A DNA stretch of 64,000 nt from Pampus argenteus (lineage: Eukaryota; Chordata; Actinopteri; Scombriformes; Stromateidae): positions 12,093,501 through 12,157,500 of the forward strand of contig CM072876.1 in NCBI GenBank assembly GCA_036937835.1. The letters run 5' to 3'. This document shows positions 50,501-63,698 of this stretch, one piece after another (position 1 is the first letter of the stretch; the number at the start of each line of letters is the position of its first letter). A model generated the notes under the pieces. It had not been told where the DNA came from, made no database searches, and saw nothing but the letters and a program-made list of their open reading frames with translations. The translations under genes were made by a program, and so were the position numbers.

Positions 50501-53500
50501 AGACATTTATAGTGAGTTTATCTTGACTGACACACAAAAGTCAGAAACCCCTAATTATACCAATTGTAGTCATATCATATCTGTGTGATGGTGTATAAGA
50601 AGTCTGAAAGGTGCCAGTACTATAAGCTCTGTATTCTCCAACAACATACTAAACATTTGAGAATAAAACTTCTGGAATGTCTTCCATTTTTGTTGATTTT
50701 TTAGGAAGTTTAGGAGAGAAGCTTGACACAATCTGAAAAGGATGTGACTGTTTATGGTAAAGACAAGAATACACACGCCCTTCCTCTGACCTGCATGTTA
50801 GTGAAGAGGTTATCGGAGCCGTGGAATCCCCCGGTGCGGTACTTTATTTCAGAGGGCTTACTGAGGAGAGAAAATGAACACATCTTATTTGATCTGTACT
50901 ATGACCAGCAACATAACAGTCCAGTGAGGTTTTATATGAGGGAGAAGTTAGTTAGTTGCCCTCAAAGCACATTTGATTGGATAAATTATGTACAGGCCCC
51001 TGAGTGCTGCAACACAATATTTTACAGGGCAGGAAAAAGGAAAAGTTTTGATATGAACAACAAAAAAAAATAATTTTGACATATGCTTAACACTGTGAAA
51101 TAACACAATTAGCACTAACACACAGGATCTCCACAAGTTATTATTATCATATTTTTATTTGACTGGGTCTTTAAAAGGTTTTTGACCTGCTGTATTATCA
51201 TTTTGGGATAAACTGTGCCTTTAAACAGACTTTATTATTTTTGTCCATTACGATAATCCTATATTCACCAAAGTTTTTCTGTTCCAAATAGGTTTGGCTA
51301 ACCTCGGGTATATTTAGAACATGCATAATTGGCAGACTGCTCGTGTTTCTAGTCCTGCTCTGGCTTCTTTTTAGCGCTGCCTGAATTTCCAGCTCAGCAA
51401 CGGGCGGGTCACTTACAGCGCAGCCTGCCAGCCCGGCTTCATATAGAGGTGTCCTCTCTCTATCCGTTTGCTGCTCGCAAAATGCATCCGTTTGGGGAGG
51501 TTCTCTTTGAGGTAAGGCCTCATTGACCCATCAGGGGTCCTGCACTTCAAAACAGACAAAGACGAGGAGAATGGGTTTGTTTGACATGTAGCCAGGCAAG
51601 CAGATAATTTTTCATTCCCGTTGTCAATACAAAAGTCACATTTGGAATACTTCGCATACCGACAGGTTCTTCACCAGGCCCTCATAGTCGACTGGAGGGA
51701 GAGAGAGACAAAGGGACATTCATCAAGAGGACAAAGCTGCAGCGCTGGTTACAAATAAAATGATACTCGGTGATGATGCAAAGTCAGGTGTTCTCAACAG
51801 GGACTTACAGGAGAGGTAGTCGTCTGGGAGGCTTTTGGGTCTGATGCGAGCAGCCGGGCCTTGGATGACAGTAAAGGCATCGGTGTCGTTTTGGTAGGAT
51901 GACACGTATACTGTCTTTTGAGACGAAGCCTCCTCCATGCCTGCAAAAAAATTTAATTGTTAAAGACTTAGAAACATCTGTACCCATGATAGCATGAAAA
52001 ATACAATGCTTCTGCAACTTTACTGCACTTTTAAAAACATCCACGATTGACTGCGTATGTTAGTTTTTTTCCTGATGTTTTTCAATGCTTCCCCTGCAAG
52101 GCCACAGATATATATTTTTTTGCCATATGTTTGCATCATTATCACACTTTCACAGACCTTAAAACGTACGCAGATGTTGTGCGTGATTTGTACATTCATA
52201 TTCACAGTACAACATTTGTTAACAATGTTTTGGGTGTGACACGTGAATCCTGGCAGATCTTTCTCATTTCTCGTTCTCGATGACAAGCTGATAACTGAGA
52301 CAGGATGTCATAATGAATCATCTTCTCTTGGGGAATGATGTCTTTGATGAGGATAACTGGGAATCGCCCTGAGCCACACTTTATTAGAGCACACTTATCT
52401 GTAATGTACCTAATTACAAGACTAAACATACAGTCTCCAGATGTCTGGACTAACTTCTCCTCACAAAATATCCATAACATGTCACTGAGAACAGATTTTC
52501 CGAGTTCGCTCCCAGTGAAAAGACTGATGTTTTCGTCAGCTTTCCCCTCTGGCACGGGCCTGTAGATTTTCAGAAACAGGTGCAATGATTCAACCAAGTC
52601 AACAATTTAAAGCTGACACTCAGCCTCTATAGTCCCTCTGCTATAAAACAGACCTATGTCTTACCACTGTGAAACCACACAGATTTAAGATGGCTGCACC
52701 GACTTTGCAAGCAAATTGCCTTCTAAACAAGTCAATATAAGTTACCCTTATAATCTACTTATATCTATTTACTGCTTTTTATGCCATGTTGCCTTTCTTC
52801 TTCTTCTTCTTATTTATTTTTTTACTATAAAGTTACTTTTGTATTTATTTGAAGATGGTTCGTGCCATCACACAGCTGCGCGGATGTTGTGTGCTTATCT
52901 CACCGTGGTCAGATACGATTAGAACGTTGACACAATTGTGCAGGTTTCGTTGTTTCAGGCCATCCATCAGCACGCCCAAAATCCGGTCCACCTTTTCCAA
53001 AGCCTGAACGACCTGGAAGCAGCAGTTCACAGTTGAAGTGTTGTTGTTACAATGTTCGCAAAAACAATGAGTCAGCGTTTCCGTGCAGACATTTCAAGGG
53101 CCATCTCCGGCAAGTCGATCATTGGCAAATGTAGCAAACTAAAATGTTTTTGTCAGCATTGTTCTTAACATTAACTTTTATAAATGGGTTTTGATGCAAC
53201 ACAACAGGATGAAGGGCAAGATTTTACATGAAAAATACAATAACAAAAATGACAAAGTATTGACTTCAAAACCAATCAAAGTGAGGGGTGGGACCTCACT
53301 GCTATCAATCAATACGTGAATGCACTTCTGGCCACCTCTCGAGTAATTGTGTCAAACTACTGTACAACTTCCAAGGTCAAAAATGACTTTGTGTCTAGTT
53401 CGTTGTCCTTTTAGGTTATTAACTACCGCCTTATAATCAGCAGGTTTAATGCTAAGTGAATGACTAACCTCGCTGCTTGCTGGTCCGTGATAATGGCCTG

Positions 53501-56500
53501 ATGAGTCAGGTTCTTCCAGATACAAAGTGACAAAGTCAGGTCTAAAAATCACAGGAGCAACAGTTAAGTGTGATGATTCAAGGGTTGAAGGGAACTCACA
53601 GCGACGTCTTTGTAATGATAACGATGAGCACATGATACCTTTCTCCTTGAGGTAAACTGAGCCATTCAAACACCGTCGCCACTCTCTGCTCGAATGTGAT
53701 CTTCCTGTGAACAAGAAGGGCTCATGTCAACACAGAGTTAACATCGTGCCATAAAATGTCTTGTCACAATTACAGCGCAGGCATGAATTCAAAATTATAT
53801 TGCTCTTACTTATTATATATCTTATAGAAATCCGGGAAGGTGCCATTGATGGCTACATCTGAGCCGGGCCAGAAGAACGTTCCCGTTTTCTGTTTGTGAC
53901 GCATGGCGGTGATCCAGACCTGAGGAGAGGGGAGGGGAGGGGAGGAGAGGAGAGGAGAGGAGAGGAGAGGAGAGGAGAGGCGAGGAGAGGAGAGGAGAGG
54001 CGAGGAGAGGCGAGGAGAGGAGAGGAGAGGAGAGGAGAGGAGAGGAGAGGAGAGGAGAGGAGAGGAGAGGAGAGGAGAGGAGAGGAGAGGAGAGGAGAGG
54101 AGAGGAGAGGAGAGGAGAGGAGAGGAGAGGAGAGAAAAAACAAAGACAAGGAGAGAAGGGGCAACATGTGGAGACAAAAGAAGAAGAGAAGATGGGAACC
54201 AAAGAAGAAGAGAGGTAAGGAGACAAAATGTGTGAGGATAAAAGTCGAGGACAGGAGACAGACAAAGAACAGGAGACAAGAGGACAGAAGAAGAGGAGAG
54301 AAAGTTAATGTAAAATCAGGATTAATTCAGTAAATCTGTGATGTATTAATATCCAACTCATTCATCTCAGTACATCACAGCAGTGTTTAGTCCATCAGGG
54401 TAAAAGTGTAATCCCTCACAGCACTGACAATACTGATGGAAATCTAACCACATCATTTTATGCTGAATCAATAGCTATTAGACTGATGCGCAGGCAGATG
54501 TGTTTTATTCATGAAGCAGGCTTAAGCATAAGCATATTATAGCAGCTGCACTTAGTTCTACGGTATTAGTTCAAAAGCCATTACGGAGGAACGCAGCCGT
54601 GCAGAATAAATCACTCCACGAGGGGTCCACCATTAATCTAGTTCTCCTTCTGTCCTGGAAAGTCATACGGCCAACATGGTGTATTTTCAAGAAGAGCAGG
54701 CTGTTACAAAGTTGAGGAATGAGATTTAAGAGGCCTCCCATTTCAATGGAAGCCACAAAGCATCTAAACAAGCACAACTTGCAGCCCTCACAAGCTGTCA
54801 TTTAGCACGAGCCGAGTCCATAATTATATCAAGAAGCACATTACGGGGAGAGCTGATCCCGAGTGATAAAACTCAGCGCTCCAACACCGAGTCTCTTGTG
54901 CTGTTCATAGATAGTTAATTATTGTACAGCTTGCTCAATAACCCAATTAGTTCTTACACAAGACAAGTGTGCCCTCCTGATTCATGTCAGGAAACTTATT
55001 GCTCATCACTATTCCACAAAAACTAAATTCCACTTAAACTTTTTTTTTTTTTTTTTTTAACATGACTAATATTTACTGTGCAGTGAATTTGCACCTTTGT
55101 ACACAAAATCGTGGTTGCGCAGAGTCACTTACCGGCTCTCCTTGGTACCATTTCGGGTTGAATTTCTCCTCAGATTTCAAGGTGAAGGAGATATTTAGGG
55201 TCACATCGTACATCTTGTTGTCCACAATCCCGTGAGACTCGGGATAAAGACCCTGCAGGAATCAAAAGGTTAAAAGCACACAGTTGAGGTATCTGTAACC
55301 ACCACGTATCCCAGTTTATTTTAATTGCAGGGTCTGTTTTTCCAACCAACATAAGTGAAACCCACTCTTTAAGCCCCTCAGCTCTGTGTCCTCCCAACAA
55401 GCACATGTAAACCATTAACACTCCATAGTAACTAGTAACTCTGCATTTTTCAATGCGCTGAAGCAGCAATACTGCTGCAGTAAGCAGCAATAATATCCTT
55501 TCATCTCTCCAACGTTCAACAAGCACATTCATGTTCAACCTATTTTCATGCCCTCCCATTTTCTCCATATTTTCTCCTCCTTGTTCTTTGTTTTTTACTC
55601 AGGCTTCTCGCCATTTACAAAAATAAATGCATCTATGTGCGGGGCTCTTGTCACATTTCAGATGTCTATGAGTTATAGTAGTGTAGCAGTTTCACCAAAA
55701 AGACATATCCCCTCTAAATGCTACTTATGCATTGGTGCATCAATATAAACTATATAATATTGTCATAATATTATAAACTACTTTTACTTTTGGCAATTGA
55801 TTTTGCTGATAATACATTAATAAATTAAGGAGTTTTACTTGTAAGAGAGTATATATATACTGTATTATATTTATACTTTTATTTTGTAAGCATACCAGAA
55901 ATGACTTACAGTCACAATGCTGTAGTGGTTTGGAAAAGTCTTTGTGGGATAAACAGGTCTCATATATGGTGTTGTTGTACCAAGCGCACCTGCAACACAA
56001 TCACACAATCACACCAGGATGTCTGATAAACCACGAAGAGCTGTGGAATAAACAATGCTGTTGTTGCCAACTTACGTAACTTGTTGATGACAGGAATGTG
56101 GCTGCTATGATCTTTCAGATAACCTGCCCTGAAACCGTCCAAGGACACCAGGATGACGGGAGACCTGGAAAAGCTGGGTGGGAAGAAGAAGAAAGAAATC
56201 AAATGATGCTTTATGAGGATACCGAGGTGGGTTCGGGAATAAGGGAGTGGGAAAATTACTCAGTGGGAGTCGCGGTTATCTTTTGCACCAGTAGTATATG
56301 TCTGTGTATAGAGAATATAAAGCAGCTCATTGACTGAGCCAGCAAGAGGAATAAAGTCATCTGACAGACCACACAAAAAAACCATAGGAAGGACAAAAAG
56401 AAAAATCAAGAGGAAAAACTGCATTGATTTTATGTTTTTTTTTCTTTCACTTCTCTTTCTTCACTATGGAAGAGTTATTGCTACATAACCAGGGATAACC

Positions 56501-59500
56501 ACAATTATCAAAACATCACATTACGTTGAGTAAGTAGCAACCAAACTGCGTCAGCGGTATTGAGAAAAGAAAAAGTCGTTGTGTCCACATTTTTGTCATA
56601 ATGTAAGAAGTACTGTATTCATTTATTTTTTTGTTTCAGTCTAAAAAAACATTAATTCGACAATCTGATGGCTAATTTTATAACATAAAAAAGTATCAAG
56701 AGCTGTTTTCAAACAGTCACACTGAAAAGTGTCCAGCTGTGAAATATGTTGATAACAGCACTCCTGGTCTTCTGGCCCTTTTCATAATGTTGCTCTTGTG
56801 TGTAACCACAAAAAGTCACAGAAATAGTTTAGTAAAGAGTAAAAAAAATAAAACTGTGGGATGCAGCCAGCCCAATTCTGACATCACTTATGTGTGTGGG
56901 GAGAGAGGATTTCTGTTACTGAAACATACTCAGTAGGACGACGTCCTTCACATAACAGATTCGTTTAATCCTTTGTTGATTAATATAAATAGGCACATTT
57001 AATATGCACATTTAAAAATATCAACATGTAAAAAATGTTTGCGGTCAGCATTTTCCAGAACAGATGCGCAAAGAGCAAAAAACACACATGACATAAATGT
57101 GTGGTTTACCAACAGAAACACAATGGAAAAAAAAAAAATCATTACTGTGTTCAAAAGATATTTTACTAACCAAACGTAGCTATGAAGAGGGTTTTTTTTT
57201 TTTCCATAGTCTAATGAGTCTGTCTGGGGTAACTCCTTTACTAAACAGAAACACACACACACACACACACATACATGTGACCACACACTCAACACATTAC
57301 ACAGTTTCCTTAGAGACTTTTCTCTCACTAAACTAACACCATCATAAAAAAACAAGAGTCATGTGTTTGGGTTATTTACACCCTTCTTAAAAATAAACTA
57401 AGACAAATAGACCGAACAGTTACAGACAAGCATTTCTATTTTCTGCTTAATTTCCACTAAGAACCGCCTTCTGAGAACAATGGTCTCCACTCAGGATAAG
57501 GCGTGGGCGACACAACCGAACAGCTTTATTCTCGGCACCAAAACATGTTAACAGATACTGTATAGAAAAGAAGCAGAGGAGCTGATGCAGGTCAAACTAC
57601 ATCAGCTGAGATTTAAGATTATTTTATATCAAAACCACATCAGTTCACGTATTACAGCAGCAAAACGAGAGTGTCGTATTACCCTGGTGGACACTGTGGC
57701 TGTTCAGGTGCCTCGAAGTTCCCATGCAGCCAGAGCTCCTCTTCACCTGGAAAAGAGGAGAGCTGTCAGTGTTTCTCTGAGCGGCTGTGACTGTAACACA
57801 CAATACTAACATCAATAAACACAAAATAACCTAAAATCTCTGGTGAACTCAGTGAACTAGAATTGTGATGAATTTGTGAGTCATTTTACCAGTGGCACAA
57901 ATGCCTACTATGTCTATGTGAGATGTCTACTGACGGAAGTGCTGAAAGTTTCCAGTGTATCCTGGCCTGACTTGACCTAGCCTGTCTTTCCTTGGAACTA
58001 GAAGAGAGGACGACTCTGCGGACCGCATGACTACAGTATGTTACGCAAAGGAACGATTGGAAAACCTCAAAAGAGAGATTTCCTGAACAAATACGAAAAA
58101 TGCTCAGCCATCAAGCATGTGTTCACATACAACACAAAACAGACTTTGTTTTCATGGAAACAAAACAGTACAACAAAAACAGAAACCAACCATTATTTTT
58201 GTGTTTTGAGGTCATACATGCAAACAATAATTAAAAAAAATATATAGGCACATTACTACCTTAATCTCGTTTAATTTGCATAATTGAAGCTAATTGAAGT
58301 CAACTGAAGGAAACTACAGTATCCCACAACACTTGTAGACCATTTAAACTGGCATTAACAGACTATTGGGCCACAATGGGGAAGCACAACAAGGTGCAAA
58401 CATGACATTGAATGAATGTCGTCCCATAGGTCAACCCAAGCCTGCTGACTGGACATATAACAGAGAGAATCTTAGCATGTTGGTGAAAAGCCCCTCCTCA
58501 CTGCCTCTCGAGGCCAGCAGCGTGGTTTGGACTGGACACGGGGATGCTATGTCTCAAGAAAAAAGTTGCTGTGGTCAGTAATCTGTGGGGAAACCCACTC
58601 ACAGTAATTTTACACTACATACTCTGCAAGCTTCCGTGGAAGAGTTCTTGGTTATTTTTATTTATTTTCATCTGTTTCCAAAGTGCTTACTGAGAAAGCA
58701 GCTTTAGGAAAGATGTAGATGCTCCAACAAGGTTACAGAGATTCTGGCTGAGTGCAAAGGCAAAAATGTAATCTTCCCATATGGCTTTCATGTTGAGCTG
58801 AGTAGGAAATATAAGTTAAAGGGAAATGCCACAGCAGAGAGCACCCCGCCCAGGCTGGGGACAGCTGCCCACAGTCACCACTGCTGCCTTTGAAATGGAA
58901 GAGGGGTGTTTTGGCACGGTGGTTTGCAACAAAGAATATACTGACGCTGCTGCCCACGTCTAACCAGATGGACTCTATAGCTGGAGAAAAGAAAAAAAAT
59001 GGCAGTCCTGGGTGAACATTCCTGCTTCACTCAGAAGTGTGTTTACGACATGTTTTGCAACAGCAGCCAAAAAAAAAAAAAAATCCATATTGCACCCTGT
59101 GTACAAATCATACTCATGTGCAGTCTCACCTCTCAGTCTCTCTCAGTCTCTTACTCCCTTCTTTCATGACTGGCCGGCTTGTTACTTGATCCTCCTTCAC
59201 TGTTGCTTTAAATACTCTCAATTTGGAGTTACTGAGCAATCTGCAGTGGGATGTTAGAGTTTCTACCCTACATAGACTTGTGGGTAGATTTCCTGGTAGA
59301 CTACACAGTAAGTTTATAGCCTCCTGGTAGCAGGATGCAGGCTTATTTGTCCACCTACCCACTGACAACCTGTAGTATGTGTTTTCATCAACCTTTCCTG
59401 TAAAAATACTCCTAAATGTAATCTGAGAGGGTTGTTTCTGTCTGTCTATCTCAGTTGCTTTCAAAATTATTTCATAATTATTAATGATAATGATAATGTC

Positions 59501-61648
59501 TATCAAATTACTCTGATGGCATGTTTATGTCTATAGAAAAATAAGACGATTTCATTTGCTTTCAGCCCGTTTACTCTAGTGTTCTTAAAGTCAGATCTTT
59601 AAAGGGATAATTAAATAATCTTTCTGACTGTCAATCAGATGAAAAGATTTAAAATATGATGCTAATTTGAGTACATAGTTAGCTTAGCTTAGCACAAAGA
59701 CTGGAAACCGCTGGCCTAACTCTGTCTGACCCTCTAAAACTCATTTATTAACATGCTATATCTTATTTGTTTAATCTGTACAGATACTGAAGTGTACAAA
59801 TGACATCCTGCTATAACTAGTGACTGAGGATACATAGATGGTGTGTAAACAAAGCTGTACAATCAACTGTGTGTAGGTCAGTTAACAGTGACGCCTACCT
59901 GTCCCATTGCTGCTCTTTGTCAGTGAAAGCACCACGGTAAGGATGACTACTAGTAAACACAGGAGCAGTGCCTAAAATACAGAAGACACATGTCAGACGT
60001 TTTGTTAAAATGAGCAAAGATAACAGTTCATTTATCATATGTAGATGCCAACAAACAGAGATGACAGTGTTAAGACTGAACGCTTTGCTTTGGTGAGTAT
60101 AAAAAACAAAAACAAAAAAACAAGAGGAAAAAGACTCCACAAGCCACACGAGTTAAACACGCTGTACTCTAAGTTGAATACCTGTTCTTTTACGCGATTC
60201 GTTTAAAATAGGCTACTGACAGACCAAGCAAATGTCAACAGAATCACAGTCAATCTTGACGTCTTGCATGTTTTAAATGTCTGTGGCAAAAGTTTAATTT
60301 GGTACTCTAAACACACTTTAGAGTGCTTTACAGGCTTTGTAACTCTAATATAAACACACTGTAACTATATTTAGAGGCTGTTGCTGAACCTCATTTAAAA
60401 TCAACACAACAACCTCTGATTCGTTCAATCATTTAGTTTTTCGTTGGACTTTAACCCTTTTTTCACGATGGGCTGAAGGTCATACAGTGGAAGCTGCTGA
60501 GTAAAGAGGGCCTGTTTCTATTCCCTTAACCCAGAGATTGTAATTATTCCCATCTTTCCCCATACACCATCTCCGACTGTCCAAATGTTGCTCTTGGCCC
60601 TCTGTAATTTTTAAAGTCAAAGCAGCACGGAGGTCTAGCTGTTTCTTTATCGGCTGCTTTGCTTGTAAAGGACGTCTGCTGGCTAAAGGGTGAGGGGTTT
60701 GTAATTAGAGGGGTGTTTAAAAAGACATCTAAACAGATGTTTTAAACACTGTCTGGTCCTGTCAGTTGCTCCAAAATGGTTTATCTTAAAAAGGTTCACA
60801 GTTTGCTTTAAAAACAACAGAGCTGTGTCCATATGAACACTGGAGCAGATCTAGCTTTCATACTGACCAGTAAAAGAGCCCTTCCTATAAAAGGGATTAC
60901 AAGCAATGGGGGGACAATAGTCCTCAATCTGTGAAAACATGTATTCAAAAGTTAATCTGAAGCTAACATGGATCAAATCAAGTTTCTTATTCTTATTCCC
61001 TCTTTGTGTTTCCCTGAACTGTTTCCTTGTTGAGCTGCAGTGGAAGAAAAAGATATTCAAAGCTTAACGTTCACATGGGCACCTGACTATTGTTTTAAGT
61101 CACACTTAAAAAGACAGTGAACCTGACTTTTGAAATAAGGAAATGAAATTATGACGCATTGTCCTGGGTACAAACTGAATATCAAACTTCAGCAGTCACT
61201 TTAGTGAGTCACTGCAGAGATAACTTATATTGCACAAATATACGCGTCATTCATTCTTCTTCTGCAACCTCTTGCTGTTGCAAGACTCTCTCACAGGAGT
61301 CATAAAAATACACTTTTTTTTTTCTCACTATAAGTCTCAAAATCATTAAGGTTTCCTCTTACATACTACATATTATTTCAGTTTCATCTTCAGAATTAAG
61401 ACCAGTTACTTACACAAAGCCAAATAAAATGAAAATGAGATATTTTCACGATGTAGTTATTCATGAACGTTAATTCTTCCACGCCGCAAAAATGTGGTAG
61501 TGTTCAAGTTAGTCTCAAAAGCAGGCTTGTGCGAATCCTTCACCATAAGTAATTTGTTTCATGTGATTCACATACCTATGTGCACTTATGTTATCCAGCT
61601 ATAGCTGAATAAACAGAGAGAGAGAGAGAGAGAGGAGAGAGGAGAGAG

Positions 61649-61683
<35 letters not shown>

Positions 61684-63698
61684 GAGACTTTTGAGTGAGC
61701 TTCTTAGGAAAACCTTTAGATGTGGGTTGTGAAAGTAAACAGTCCGTCTGGGGGAAAACCTACTCGTCTGACACTGAAACACACTTGATTACTAACTTCA
61801 ATTCATCACAGCAGAGATCCGGTGAAACTGTCAAACTCGGCATTGTGAATTAATTACCTCACAGGGCATGAGATCATCTTACTAGAGTGACCATTAATCT
61901 GAAATTTAATGAGTAAACCTCATGTGAGAGTAAAAAGTAATCCTGCATTTAGGACCCAAGATGTTGCAATCATCCTTTTCGCAAGACCTTAAATAACACT
62001 GCAGCGTAACAAGTAATGGCATTACGTTAACTAACAGATGCATGGTGCAGATGATGCATGTCAGGACAGAGCATATTGTAGTCTAGACTTCACCACATGT
62101 GTATCTCATCAGTACAGTAGAGCTTCTCCTGGAGCTGAAAACGTGGGTTCACGTGGTTTTAGTTGGAGTTGGCTAGTAAACAGATTGAAAGGTGTGTATA
62201 CTGTGAAATAATTTATCCTATCTGTACAGTTTATATTTCACTGATGAGTTAGATTGGTACATATAGAGAGCTAAAGAGACTGCTTATAGCATGGTTTAAC
62301 CATTTTTATACATATGGTTTGGCCATATGTATAAACCACTCATAAACCACTGATGTATAAAAGCAGTATTTTAGACCGTCTAGCAGCTTTTTCTTTGCAA
62401 TTCTTTCAATTATGCGTTTTAAAATCATCATGTAAAGGCCCTGAATGTATCTCTGATTTAGCCTCCCTGTGAATAAGTGTGGTTAGTCTCTCATGTCCGA
62501 AGCAGCCGTGTGAACATCAATGCTGCTGAGACTTTTTCCCTCCTGAATGCAAATCTAGAGGAACACAAGCATGTCAAGCATGATGTCATCCAGGTCATGA
62601 GACGGTGTGGCATAAAATATTGACTTTCTGCAAATGCTATTCAAAAAAAAAAAAAAAAACAAAAAAAAAAAGTAACACAAACTCTTTTTAACAAAAAAGT
62701 TAAAAGCTTTTAAAAGTTTACTTTCTGAATACACTACATGTGTTATGCATTACAGATACATGCTGCACAGGGGTCATTTTTATACTCTGCCAAAACTAAA
62801 CAAACACAACCAGCCAAAAATGTCTTTTTTTTTCTCATCCGTTGTGTGTGTCCCCTCTAAACTCTCACACATCCAGAATACTATCTGAAATAGTTGACCC
62901 TCTCAGAACAATGTGGCCGTGAAAGAAAATCCTACTTTCTGACTTTGTGACTGCACCAAACTCCCAGCTGAACCTTTACACTTTTGCGTTGCAAAGATCG
63001 CTGTGGGCTTAAACTAAATGAAAAGCTGTAGTTCATTCACCCCCATCTGCAGAGACACTCCTGGCCTCTGTCTTCTTGCACTAGACTGAAAACATTTTGT
63101 TTCTTTAACAGCTGTGAATTCATGACATGGATAAAAACCTGAAGTTATGGTTTGCTTCCTCATGACTTGATTATATTTTTATCCAGACACGGTTCAGTCA
63201 CTATAAAGTCAGTTTATCAAGAGACACGTTTAAAGTCCTCCAGTAATATTACAGTGCCTTACAAAAAGATATAGATAATAAACATTTTAAGGCATTTAAG
63301 GCAACTACAAAAGCTGGTTAAATACCACAGATCCAGCATAATGTATACTTTTACAGGGAGTATGGTCAAAGGTGCAGCAAGACACAATTTGTTTCAGTTT
63401 TGAAGGGATAAAAGACACTTAACAAAAGTTTTTGACACATAAAATGAGCTGTAATGTTTAACTTGTAGAGTGTAAAAGTAGTGCAGAGTCATAGATGAGT
63501 GAGTTGCTCTTCAGTTTAGACAGAGGGATACAGCAGGGAGGTATGTAGTGACTTTCAACGTACCCCAGAGATGAGTTTTAAATGGTTGCTCCTCTTCATT
63601 CCCCTTTCAGTGTTTTCCTTTTGACTCTCCGGCTCTGATGTCCCAAATAAAGACACAGCTTGCTCAGCCGACCCCTCCTCTCCTTTAGTTACGTCCAT
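44716..63698 (-). CDS. enpp1: NPP1-type ectonucleotide pyrophosphatase/phosphodiesterase lacking somatomedin-B domains (801 aa)
   Basis: NPP1 is a type II membrane enzyme that hydrolyses extracellular ATP to AMP and pyrophosphate. Twenty-three phase-consistent exons: 63698-63564, 59971-59899, 57746-57683, 56173-56076, 55989-55910, 55252-55133, 53919-53810, 53704-53639, 53541-53469, 53012-52904, 51940-51809, 51691-51660, 51544-51417, 50860-50791, 50203-50116, 49241-49057, 48900-48861, 48713-48553, 47641-47506, 47014-46940, 45635-45503, 45181-45037, 44868-44716. Residues 1-45 are cytosolic; 46-62 form the anchor. The zinc ligands are D103, D261, H265, D308, H309 and H420, with nucleophile T141 in PTKTFPNHY. 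The nuclease-like domain has a DQNFDGNVD calcium loop. Both somatomedin-B domains are absent: the anchor exon joins a short linker (QPQCPPG) directly. Residues such as GFHGSDN favour NPP1 over NPP3 or NPP2; the paralogue label is less sure than the family. The start has a good Kozak context (AGCATGG). Neighbour sytl3 lies tandem on the same strand. Confidence 0.9.
45962..45976 (+). promoter_or_regulatory. CTCF core-motif match
   Basis: CCAGCAGGGGGCAGC on the plus strand fits every position of the core consensus CCASYAGRKGGCRS. It lies in the enpp intron between the exons at 45635 and 46940. Its orientation is divergent relative to the match at 8339-8352. Confidence 0.55.
46937..46940 (-). other. 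GC donor of an enpp intron
   Basis: The exon 47014-46940 ends in AAAG and is followed by GCGAGT. Only this junction gives the family sequence PAFK-DIW across to exon 45635, and the phase (1) agrees. No GT donor nearby restores the frame. Confidence 0.8.
47468..47505 (-). repeat. (TG)n tract fused to an enpp splice donor
   Basis: On the minus strand the donor reads CCA|GTGAGTG and passes at once into about 14-15 TG units. The intron therefore starts with a UG repeat in the transcript. Confidence 0.85.
53931..54133. repeat. (AGAGG)n purine minisatellite next to an enpp acceptor
   Basis: About 38 copies of a 5-bp AGAGG unit on the plus strand, with CGAGG variants near 53981, 54001 and 54011 and a GGGG-rich start. 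On the gene (minus) strand it is about 190 nt of CCTCT repeats that runs straight into the acceptor CTCAG at 53924-53920 of exon 53919-53810. Confidence 0.95.
59640..59765. repeat. Dispersed teleost repeat fragment (TTAGCTTAGC family)
   Basis: TTAGCTTAGCTTAGCACAAA and GACTGGAAACCGCTGGC link this to the copies at 22365-22700 and 42145-42420, in the opposite orientation. It lies in the enpp intron between the linker exon and the anchor exon. Confidence 0.5.
59972..63563. other. enpp intron 1
   Basis: This 3.6-kb intron separates the cytosolic-tail exon from the membrane-anchor exon. It carries (GA)n at 61615-61680 and an A run at 62643-62671. I searched both strands for cysteine-rich somatomedin-B exons here and between 56174 and 59898 and found none. 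Confidence 0.5.

Noticed and set aside
53822..54333. Long overlapping open frames on both strands (Arg-Arg-Gly-Glu-Glu and Leu-Leu-Ser-Ser-Pro repeats)
   Set aside because: They are translations of the (AGAGG)n minisatellite, whose 5-bp unit is open in several frames. They are not genes, although the exon 53919-53810 adjoining them is real.
59126..59506. 126-codon minus-strand frame in an enpp intron, considered as a missing somatomedin-B exon
   Set aside because: It lacks the eight-cysteine pattern and suitable flanking splice sites, and it is AT-rich with runs typical of intron sequence.
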